The position numbers and the translations under genes are program-made. A stretch of DNA of 49,985 nucleotides from an uncultured bacterium (lineage in GTDB: Bacteria; Patescibacteriota; Minisyncoccia; Phycocordibacterales; CAIJYI01): the NCBI GenBank assembly GCA_903824855.1, contig CAIJYI010000005.1, positions 1-49,985 on the forward strand, written 5' to 3'. Below the pieces are notes generated by a model. The model ran no database searches. It had not been told where the DNA came from and saw only the letters and a program-made list of their open reading frames with translations. Shown here in pieces: positions 23,394 through 30,155 of this stretch. The first letter of the stretch is position 1. Each line of letters starts with the position of its first letter.

Positions 23394-24308
23394 ATGATAA
23401 CACGATACAAACACGACGACATAACATGGGTTGATGTTGAATCGCCCACAAAAGAAGATATTCTTTTACTCACCAAAGAATTCAATCTTCACCCACTGGC
23501 GGCGAGTGAACTCCCGTTGCCGACCTTGCGTCCAAAGGTAGATATGTACGGAGATGCGCTTTATCTTATTCTTCATTTCCCGGCATTCCGTCATTCTCAC
23601 GGGCCCGATTCAAGACAAGAAGTAGATTTTATTATCGGCAAAAAATATCTCATTACGGTTCGTTATGACGGTATCGACACTATTCACAAGTTCTCAAAAG
23701 AATTTGAGGTCAATTCCCTTTTAGACAAACACGAGATAGGAAATCATGCGGGTTATCTCTTTTTCTCTATGATAAAGAAACTCTACCGATCTCTTGAACA
23801 CGAGCTTGATAGCATAGAAGTACGTCTGAAATTGGCGGAATCAAAAATTTTCAAAGGAGAAGAAGGAAAAATGGTTGAGGTTTTATCTTACTTAAATCGG
23901 GATTTGCTCGATTTCAAACAGGCAATTCGTCCTCACATGGAAGTTCTCAAAACTTTTGAAACGATTTCGGTTAAATTCTTTGGTGACGAATTTTCCTTCT
24001 ATATCCGTTCAATTTTTGGCGAATATCATAAAGTGGCAAACATGTTGGAAGCACATAAAGAAATGCTGAAAGATCTTCGAGATACAAACGATTCATTGCT
24101 CACCACAAAAACAAGTATTATCATGAAGCGTCTTACTTTCGTTTCTTTCGCAACCTTTCCTCCTATGTTGATTGCCGGAATCTTTGGAATGAACGCAACG
24201 AATATGCCCGTCGTTGAGATGAAAAACGACTTCTGGATTATTATTGGTGGAATGATAATTTTTACCTCATCGATTATTGCTTTCTTCTTTTATAAAAAAT
24301 GGCTGTGA
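23394..24308 (+). CDS. corA: CorA-type magnesium/divalent cation channel
   Basis: CorA proteins are pentameric Mg2+/Co2+ channels in the cytoplasmic membrane. The 304-aa product has a large soluble N-terminal domain. It ends in two membrane helices with the signature GMN in IFGMNATNMP between them, then a short KKWL tail. The ATG at 23394 is preferred over one 27 nt upstream because a good -10 box overlaps that extension. The gene stops with TGA inside the start of cysS (10-nt overlap, 24299-24308), so the two are translationally linked. Confidence 0.93.
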   Translation: MITRYKHDDITWVDVESPTKEDILLLTKEFNLHPLAASELPLPTLRPKVDMYGDALYLILHFPAFRHSHGPDSRQEVDFIIGKKYLITVRYDGIDTIHKFSKEFEVNSLLDKHEIGNHAGYLFFSMIKKLYRSLEHELDSIEVRLKLAESKIFKGEEGKMVEVLSYLNRDLLDFKQAIRPHMEVLKTFETISVKFFGDEFSFYIRSIFGEYHKVANMLEAHKEMLKDLRDTNDSLLTTKTSIIMKRLTFVSFATFPPMLIAGIFGMNATNMPVVEMKNDFWIIIGGMIIFTSSIIAFFFYKKWL

Positions 24309-25723
24309 TTAAATTATATAATACGCTCTCTCGTGACCTAGACGCTTTTATCCCCATTCAGGAAGGGGTTGTTCACATGTATAACTGCGGTCCGACTGTT
24401 TATCATTATGCGCATATTGGAAATCTCCGTGCGTATGTTTTTGCTGATTTACTGAGAAAAACACTTGAATACAATAAATACAAGGTCAAACAAATTGTTA
24501 ACATCACTGACGTAGGACATCTCGTTTCTGATGAAGATGAAGGCGAAGACAAAATGGAAAAAGGTTCGGCGCGTGAAGGAAAAACCGCCCAAGAAATTGC
24601 TGAATTTTATACGGCTTCATTTTATTCTGACCTTGCGAAATTAAATGTTGAAAAGGCTTTCAAATATACTAAGGCAACCGAACACATCCAAGAACAGATT
24701 GCTCTTATACAAAGACTCGAAGAAAAAGGATTCACCTACCAGACGAGTGACGGATTATATTTTGATACCGCAAAATATCCCGACTATGGAAAACTCGCCC
24801 GATTAGATATAAGCGGACTGCAAGAAGGAGCACGAGTTGAAACAAACGAAGAAAAAATAAATCGCACCGATTTTGCTTTGTGGAAATTTTCCAAACCCGA
24901 AGAAAAACGACAACAGGAATGGCCGTCACCTTGGGGTACCGGTTTTCCCGGCTGGCACATTGAATGCTCCGCGATGGCGATGAAATACCTCGGTGAAACT
25001 TTTGATATTCACACCGGAGGAATTGATCACATTCCGGTTCATCACACAAACGAAATAGCACAGGCAGAATGCGCGACCGGAAAGAAATTTGTGAACTATT
25101 GGTTGCATTCTGGTTTTGTAAATATTGAAGGAGGAAAAATGGCAAAATCGGCTGATAATTTCGTTCGAATGGCAACTCTGGAAGAACGAGGAATTTCGCC
25201 TCTGGCATACCGATATTGGCTTTTAACTGCACATTACAGAAAGACCATAAACTTCACCTGGGAGGCTGTAGAAGGCGCACAAACGGCATTAAAGAAGCTC
25301 CACGAAGCATTTAACCTCTATGGGGATAATCATGGGATACCGAACGCCGATTACCTCTTAAAATTCGAAACATTCATAAACGACGACCTCGAATCAGCCG
25401 GCGCTATTGCTTTGCTCTGGGATCTGACAAAAGATGATTCCGTATCAAACGAAGGTAAAAAGGCTTCTATTCTTGAATTCGAAAAAGTTCTCGGACTCGG
25501 ATTCGGTTGGAGTAAAGAAAAGCTTGCAGAGTTTGGACTCAAGTTTGAAACGGTTGTAAAAGAATCAGATATTCCGGAGGATTTACAAAAACTTATAGAC
25601 GAACGAAAAACGGCACGCGCCGAAAAAAACTGGAAACGAAGCGACGAGATACGGGATTTGATTTCAGAAGCGGGATATAAAATAACGGATAGCAGTGAAG
25701 GAACAAGTATAAGTAAGATTTAA
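24299..25723 (+). CDS. cysS: Cysteine-tRNA ligase
   Basis: CysS charges tRNA-Cys. The 474-aa product has the usual motifs: MYNCGPTVYHYAHIGNLRAY (residues 27-46) holding the first zinc Cys and the HIGH-type HIGN, the zinc-site HIECSAM, HTNEIAQAECATGK, and KMAKSADNFV as the KMSKS motif. The C-terminal anticodon-binding part is present with a typical KNWKRSDEIRDLISEAGY helix. Length is normal. Its start overlaps the end of corA by 10 nt, so it depends on the corA promoter and on coupled translation. Confidence 0.97.
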   Translation: MAVIKLYNTLSRDLDAFIPIQEGVVHMYNCGPTVYHYAHIGNLRAYVFADLLRKTLEYNKYKVKQIVNITDVGHLVSDEDEGEDKMEKGSAREGKTAQEIAEFYTASFYSDLAKLNVEKAFKYTKATEHIQEQIALIQRLEEKGFTYQTSDGLYFDTAKYPDYGKLARLDISGLQEGARVETNEEKINRTDFALWKFSKPEEKRQQEWPSPWGTGFPGWHIECSAMAMKYLGETFDIHTGGIDHIPVHHTNEIAQAECATGKKFVNYWLHSGFVNIEGGKMAKSADNFVRMATLEERGISPLAYRYWLLTAHYRKTINFTWEAVEGAQTALKKLHEAFNLYGDNHGIPNADYLLKFETFINDDLESAGAIALLWDLTKDDSVSNEGKKASILEFEKVLGLGFGWSKEKLAEFGLKFETVVKESDIPEDLQKLIDERKTARAEKNWKRSDEIRDLISEAGYKITDSSEGTSISKI

Positions 25724-25730
25724 TAAAAGA

Positions 25731-25758
25731 AACGCCCGCAATATTTGCGGGCGTTTTT
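25731..25758. terminator. Bidirectional terminator after cysS
   Basis: An 11-bp perfect stem (AACGCCCGCAA with TTGCGGGCGTT) and T on both sides, between convergent genes. Confidence 0.92.
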
Positions 25759-25759
25759 A

Positions 25760-26509
25760 TTATTTCCACTTGGATTCTTGAAGTGAAATATTGCTAGGAT
25801 AATAGCTTTCAGCCGTAGCGTTTCCGACTTCCGGTCTGACGAGATATAATCGGCAATTGTTGTTCCTATATAGCATAGCATCACTTCTTGCAACCATTTT
25901 TGGTCCAACAATGACCAATGGCTCAAAACCAATAATGGCTTGAATGATTTCTGAGAGAAGCCTAATAGAAGATTTATACGTTGCCCGTGTTGCCTTCGCC
26001 TCAGTAATAAAAGAAGAAGGAACGGACTCATCTAATATAAAATTTCCGCCGGCAAGAACGATATCAATGGTTTCATTTCTACAGAGTTTTTTCAACTTCA
26101 GAAGTCTTGATGAAAAATCAATGATAAATTTTTCTCCGTATTCATCGGCCGATAAAAATTTAATCGGATCTTGATGACTCAAAAAAGAAATACGCTTTCC
26201 TGTTATTCTGTGAACGCCGGTGGCAACGACAGAGGTGCAGTCATCCAGATATCTGGACAACTTATCTCTTTCACTGATTTCTGAAATTACATAAGTGTTT
26301 GGTCCCGCGGTCATTCCACTCGTTAATCCAGAGTGATAATCGACGCATTCGATTTCACTTTCATCGTCACTACTTGGGCTGAGAAGAAAATCTCGGACAC
26401 CCTCTGTATCACCATCAAAATCGCTAAATGTCCCCAAACAGGCGGTTATCAATTTTGTCGACGTTTTAAAATGACTCAATTTTTGAGCCTTTTGCTTAAT
26501 AGATTTCAT
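25760..26509 (-). CDS. Possible protein amidohydrolase, NTAN1/CheD-like fold
   Basis: A 249-aa soluble protein with a strong SD (AGGAGGG) and its own promoter. The central block C91-TSVVATGVHRITGKRISFLS-H112 followed by QDP, then DIVLAGGNF (149-157), closely resembles the catalytic region of eukaryotic N-terminal asparagine amidohydrolase. There the pattern is C-x2-VV...H...G...L-[ST]-H-x-D and later V-x-L-x-GG-F. The CheD receptor deamidases use the same Cys-His fold. I make the match from memory. If right, C91 is the nucleophile and H112 the base. The substrate is unknown; no chemotaxis genes are in the window. Confidence 0.6.
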   Translation of the reverse strand: MKSIKQKAQKLSHFKTSTKLITACLGTFSDFDGDTEGVRDFLLSPSSDDESEIECVDYHSGLTSGMTAGPNTYVISEISERDKLSRYLDDCTSVVATGVHRITGKRISFLSHQDPIKFLSADEYGEKFIIDFSSRLLKLKKLCRNETIDIVLAGGNFILDESVPSSFITEAKATRATYKSSIRLLSEIIQAIIGFEPLVIVGPKMVARSDAMLYRNNNCRLYLVRPEVGNATAESYYPSNISLQESKWK

Positions 26510-26548
26510 GTAACCCTCCTATTGATAAGGTTATAACTTTCTGTTTTT

Positions 26549-26577
26549 AGCATACCACAGAAAATATGGTTTGTCTA
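26549..26577 (-). promoter_or_regulatory. Promoter for the amidohydrolase-like gene
   Basis: On the minus strand TAGACA (26577-26572), a 17-nt spacer ending in an extended TGG, and TATGCT (26554-26549). Confidence 0.6.
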
Positions 26578-26584
26578 TTATCTA

Positions 26585-27589
26585 TTATTTCAGATATTTA
26601 ATTTTATTGGAGATATGTTCCGAAAAAGTCTTTGCATAATGCATCGTTCCATCTTTTCCGGAAAGATAATATAAGTAATCGGTCGCAGTTGGTTCAATCG
26701 ACGCAATAATAGAGTCTAGGCCGGGGTTACAGATTGGACCGGGGGGAAGTCCTTTATATTCGTAAGTATTATATTTAGAATCGATATGCAAATCTTGCGC
26801 GGTAAGGTCATAGGTAGATTTTCCGTTTACATAACTAAACGTTGCGTCAACCTGAAGCGGCATGCCAATTTTAATTCTTTTCCATAATATTCCGGAAACT
26901 ATTCTCCTGCTCTCGGGAGTTACTGTTTCTCTTTCAATAATGGACGCCATGGTCAAAATATCATGAAGAGATTTTTTAGATGCAAGTATTTTTTCGTTAA
27001 GAGGATTGATTTTTGTTTGGAAATCATCTTTCATTTTCGTAATCACCTCCTCGGGTTTAGTGGCTATGGAAAAGAAATAGGTATCAGGAAATAAATATCC
27101 TTCTTCATTCGAAGCGAGTGATACAAATCTATCGGCATCAAAAGGAGGAATTTGATCTTTGATATATTTGGAAATCTCTTTTACATCGGAGCCTTCGGGG
27201 ATTAAAATTTTAAAGCGCGGAATATGAAAATCAGCGGCTGATAATCTATCGGCAACACTGACAAGACAAAGTCGCGTATCAAAATAATATTTTCCGGCGG
27301 AGACAAATTTATCGCTTTTGAAAAATCGAAAGTATTCGCGAAAAACAAACGGAGAACTTATTATTCCCTGTTCATGAAGAATGTCTGCTACCTGATACAA
27401 AGTGGAACCTTCCGGAATATCGACATAGGATTTTACAGGAAAGGATGTGGGTGGGAGAAAAAGGACCGACAGAAGATAGGAGATAACGGCGACGATAATA
27501 GTGAAACCGGCAAGCAAAACATTCCGGATGCGGTGAGAAACCGCAACCGGTGTTACCATATCAGTCTCCATTTGTGTATTAGTACCCAT
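26585..27589 (-). CDS. mltG: Endolytic murein transglycosylase MltG
   Basis: MltG cuts nascent peptidoglycan strands at the outer face of the membrane. The 334-aa product has a single membrane helix (about 22-45), a LysM-like segment (IPEGSTLYQVADILHEQGII) and the YceG domain. That domain has EEGYLFPDTYFF (162-173) and the catalytic E219 in LTMASIIERET. Its end is GLPPGPICNPGLDSIIASI and YLYYLSGKDGTMHYAKTF, both strongly conserved. It follows the 402-aa membrane protein by 15 nt and is probably cotranscribed with it. Confidence 0.95.
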   Translation of the reverse strand: MGTNTQMETDMVTPVAVSHRIRNVLLAGFTIIVAVISYLLSVLFLPPTSFPVKSYVDIPEGSTLYQVADILHEQGIISSPFVFREYFRFFKSDKFVSAGKYYFDTRLCLVSVADRLSAADFHIPRFKILIPEGSDVKEISKYIKDQIPPFDADRFVSLASNEEGYLFPDTYFFSIATKPEEVITKMKDDFQTKINPLNEKILASKKSLHDILTMASIIERETVTPESRRIVSGILWKRIKIGMPLQVDATFSYVNGKSTYDLTAQDLHIDSKYNTYEYKGLPPGPICNPGLDSIIASIEPTATDYLYYLSGKDGTMHYAKTFSEHISNKIKYLK

Positions 27590-27604
27590 TCGTATATTAG
27601 AATT

Positions 27605-28813
27605 TTAGACAGGCAGATTTGCCGGCGGTTCAGCTTTATGTGAACTAAGAGTAAGAAATCCAGGTGTTTCTTCCATTCCTCCCGGGAAATGAAAAATGGT
27701 AGCCAATTCTTCCGTATTCAAAACAAAAGGTCTTTTTTTGAATGGGTGGTAAAAATATCCTCGGGCACGATATGCTTTAAACATATCTTTCTTTTGATCC
27801 ACAACTTTATTCCACCATATTCCCTGCCAAGGATAATCAACACCGGTTGGGGTTTGCGGTTTGAATCCATTAAGAACCTCTGAATTGTAGTGCTTCATCA
27901 TTCCAATGACTCCAGAAATATTTAATGGGGACCATGAACCTTCTTTACCGAGATACAAAACGCGAATTCCACAATCAAAACCGAATTTGGTAAGTTCTCT
28001 CTCTATGGCCGAAACGGCTTCGGACTCGGCTTTGCTCATTTTTTCTCCCTCACCTTTCGCTTGTAATTTTTTAAGAATATCTTTTGCTTCACCTTTCCAA
28101 TCTCTTTTTTCAAACCACGAGCCGGGTTTTTTGAAACGTTTTCCCGTTGCCTGAATTAATATTTGAAACCAGATTTGTTCATTCCTCCCTATCGAACCCA
28201 TGAACTCAATTGCCGGTGAAAGAGGGTCGGTGCGCCCTGCGGCCTCTTCTTCTTTTTTGATAGCCGTATCGAGCTTGTAATCGACATAGGTTTTAATCGG
28301 ATATGGGTCAGCTTTTGTAAGTTTAAATTCGGTGCCCCATATTTCCCATTCTTTAGATGTCGGTCTGTAATCAACCAAATCGGTGTAATCATCTGCCTCG
28401 AATATTTCGATTCCTTGGAACTGAGAATACAGCTGTGCCTCAATATAATTTTTAAATTTATCCGGAGTACGAATATAGAAATGTATATCACCTCCAATGG
28501 ATGCTATTTCCAAAGAAAAATATGCTTTCAACTTTCCTAGCCATATTTTATCGTACCAATTACCTTCGGACGGCTGATGAAGAGCAGAAATAACCAACTC
28601 CATTGAGAGCGGTGTCTTCATAATATTCTTCGGAAGACGGATCCCCAGAAGAACCCATTTTATTCCGGCAAGATGCTCCATCTGAACAAACCTCATCCAC
28701 AGCTCCCAAAATATGAAGCCGAGAAGTAAAGGAAGCCAATAAGGGGCAAAAGATAATCCCACTCCGATGAATGTGAATACTTGCCCGTACATCGAAAAAA
28801 TATCCGGTAACAT
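27605..28813 (-). CDS. CPR-type membrane protein, DUF8128-like
   Basis: A 402-aa protein with an N-terminal membrane region (about 8-38, possibly two helices) and a large soluble domain. The soluble part has LEIASIGGDIHFYIRTPDKF (about 101-120), an AQLYSQFQGIEIFEADDYTD segment, a charged helical part (about 240-270) and a C-terminal half with YPWQGIWWNKVVDQKKDMF. I recall this kind of protein (SIGG-x-IHFYIR, IE-x-QLYSQ, EVEDY) as common in Parcubacteria, often beside VirB4/HerA-type ATPases; the DUF number is from memory. No such ATPase follows here; mltG does. The -10 box lies seven bases before the ATG. Confidence 0.7.
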   Translation of the reverse strand: MLPDIFSMYGQVFTFIGVGLSFAPYWLPLLLGFIFWELWMRFVQMEHLAGIKWVLLGIRLPKNIMKTPLSMELVISALHQPSEGNWYDKIWLGKLKAYFSLEIASIGGDIHFYIRTPDKFKNYIEAQLYSQFQGIEIFEADDYTDLVDYRPTSKEWEIWGTEFKLTKADPYPIKTYVDYKLDTAIKKEEEAAGRTDPLSPAIEFMGSIGRNEQIWFQILIQATGKRFKKPGSWFEKRDWKGEAKDILKKLQAKGEGEKMSKAESEAVSAIERELTKFGFDCGIRVLYLGKEGSWSPLNISGVIGMMKHYNSEVLNGFKPQTPTGVDYPWQGIWWNKVVDQKKDMFKAYRARGYFYHPFKKRPFVLNTEELATIFHFPGGMEETPGFLTLSSHKAEPPANLPV

Positions 28814-28820
28814 TATCTTT

Positions 28821-28826
28821 ATAATA
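28821..28826 (-). promoter_or_regulatory. -10 box of the 402-aa gene, leaderless spacing
   Basis: TATTAT on the minus strand ends seven bases before the ATG at 28813. No clear -35 and no SD. Confidence 0.5.
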
Positions 28827-28879
28827 CTATGAATTGATATTTGAGAAAAGTAAAAATGTGTATATGTTTAAGCCCCAAC

Positions 28880-28911
28880 AAAAAAGCGCTCATTTTGTGA
28901 GCGCTTTTTTT
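28880..28911 (-). terminator. Intrinsic terminator after the sigma-4/HARE gene
   Basis: A 12-bp perfect stem (AAAAAGCGCTCA with TGAGCGCTTTTT) five bases after the stop codon on the minus strand, with U residues. Confidence 0.92.
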
Positions 28912-28916
28912 GAGTA

Positions 28917-29942
28917 TTAGATTGTGTGATATTTTCCTTCCTTGTCTTTTTTGAAGTATTTTGCGTTTTGGAGATTGACCAAAATGGTGTTTTCCTTGAC
29001 GTATCTTTCTTTCATAACTTTTTCAACAATCTGAGTCTTAGTGAGAGGTCCTTCTTTTTCAAGTACATGGCGGATGACATCTTTGACAACTCCTCCGGTG
29101 TAACCCCATTCAGAGAGGACATAGAGTCCGCGTCCGACGAGTACAAAACGTTTGTCTTTGATGAGTTCGTTGTGACAAGTAGCGATATGAGCTTTCTTTC
29201 CGAATGTCTGTGAGATGTTCTTTGCGACTTCTGTGAAGTGCATCGGTGATCCATGTCGGCGAATGACGAGGAAAGCGTAATCTCTGATACCTCTCGCACT
29301 AATGTTTGGTGATGAAGCAACGCCCCAGTCTCCGAGAGTATTTTTTCCGAGAACTTTGGAAATTCCGAGCCATCTTTTTGCGGTGTGCTCATTTTTTCGT
29401 TTCGGGTCAGCATGCATTCTATCTAAGAATCGTTCGATTATTTCTTTTTCAGGGATTAAATCGCTATCCGAGAATTCTTTGTGGAGAGAATGAAGTACTG
29501 CGTGAACTTCGGAAGCCATTTCATCATTGACTGACCAGCGGTGTTTGAAAGTATCATCTTCTTTATGTTTCGTGAAGTCATCAGAAAGGACGAGGAAAAG
29601 GGTGATGTGATTCTGAATGGTCTTATCCGGTGAGATGTGCTCAAGGAAATCTTCTTCGCTCATGATTCCACCGAGGGATTCAAGAATGGTGCGGAGTTCT
29701 TCGATGGCGCTTGCGGCCTTTTCGAAAGCTTCGGATTTTTTGAGAGATGTGAGTGCAAAGTTTTCAATCTGTCGAACACGTTCCCTGGTTATACCATAGG
29801 TATTGCCGATTGATTCAAGAGTTTTTCGCTCAGGATTCTCGTCCAAACCGAAACGTCCAATAATGACGTCGCGTGCTCTCGGAGGTATTGTGGTAAGCAA
29901 ACTTTTTGTTACCTGCTTTGGCTTAAATGTTATAACTGACAT
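28917..29942 (-). CDS. Sigma-70 region 4-like / HARE-HTH regulator
   Basis: A 341-aa DNA-binding protein. The N-terminal 70 residues look like sigma-70 region 4: PPRARDVIIGRFGLDENPER, TLESIGNTYGITRERVRQIE (41-60), then NFALTSLKK. There is no region 2 or 3, so it is not a normal sigma factor. The C-terminal 120 residues hold a winged-helix HARE-HTH-like domain (PMHFTEVAKNISQTF, then ATCHNELIKDKRFVLVGRGL), also found in RNA polymerase delta-type proteins and restriction-linked proteins. A second winged helix may follow (GPLTKTQIVEKVMKER). It has its own strong promoter and an inverted repeat in the leader. I recall the same fusion across CPR genomes. Confidence 0.85.
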   Translation of the reverse strand: MSVITFKPKQVTKSLLTTIPPRARDVIIGRFGLDENPERKTLESIGNTYGITRERVRQIENFALTSLKKSEAFEKAASAIEELRTILESLGGIMSEEDFLEHISPDKTIQNHITLFLVLSDDFTKHKEDDTFKHRWSVNDEMASEVHAVLHSLHKEFSDSDLIPEKEIIERFLDRMHADPKRKNEHTAKRWLGISKVLGKNTLGDWGVASSPNISARGIRDYAFLVIRRHGSPMHFTEVAKNISQTFGKKAHIATCHNELIKDKRFVLVGRGLYVLSEWGYTGGVVKDVIRHVLEKEGPLTKTQIVEKVMKERYVKENTILVNLQNAKYFKKDKEGKYHTI

Positions 29943-29987
29943 AACTCAAAAAATTATAAATAAATAAAATAAACAGTAATAAATTTT

Positions 29988-30005
29988 ATCGAAATCACTT
30001 TCGAT
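29988..30005. promoter_or_regulatory. Inverted repeat in the leader of the sigma-4/HARE gene
   Basis: ATCGAAA-TCAC-TTTCGAT is a perfect 7-bp palindrome between the promoter (30035-30063) and the ATG (29942). It could be an operator for autoregulation or an RNA hairpin. It does not match CIRCE. Confidence 0.4.
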
Positions 30006-30034
30006 TAAATGTGCTTATATAATCAATATTTTTA

Positions 30035-30063
30035 ATATAACATCTTTTTAACATATGTGTCAA
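30035..30063 (-). promoter_or_regulatory. Promoter of the sigma-4/HARE gene
   Basis: On the minus strand TTGACA (30063-30058), a 17-nt spacer and TTATAT (30040-30035); TATATT is one base further. The leader is about 85 nt. The rest of the 30064-30155 gap is AT-rich and shows nothing else. Confidence 0.75.
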
Positions 30064-30155
30064 ACAATTGCAAGCGAATTTAAGGCGAAATGTCTTTATA
30101 TCAATATAATGGCTATAAATATAGATATTATTAGCTTCGACAAAAATTTACTTTT

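Noticed and set aside
23394..24308. UGA recoding as in Gracilibacteria and Absconditabacteria
   Set aside because: corA ends at TGA directly after its second membrane helix and cysS starts there; no conserved protein here needs UGA as a sense codon.
24732..25232. Minus-strand ORF of 166 codons inside cysS
   Set aside because: Antisense of a fully conserved gene, with no expression signals.
29988..30005. Palindrome as a CIRCE heat-shock operator
   Set aside because: The sequence ATCGAAA-N4-TTTCGAT does not match the CIRCE consensus TTAGCACTC-N9-GAGTGCTAA, and no chaperone gene follows.
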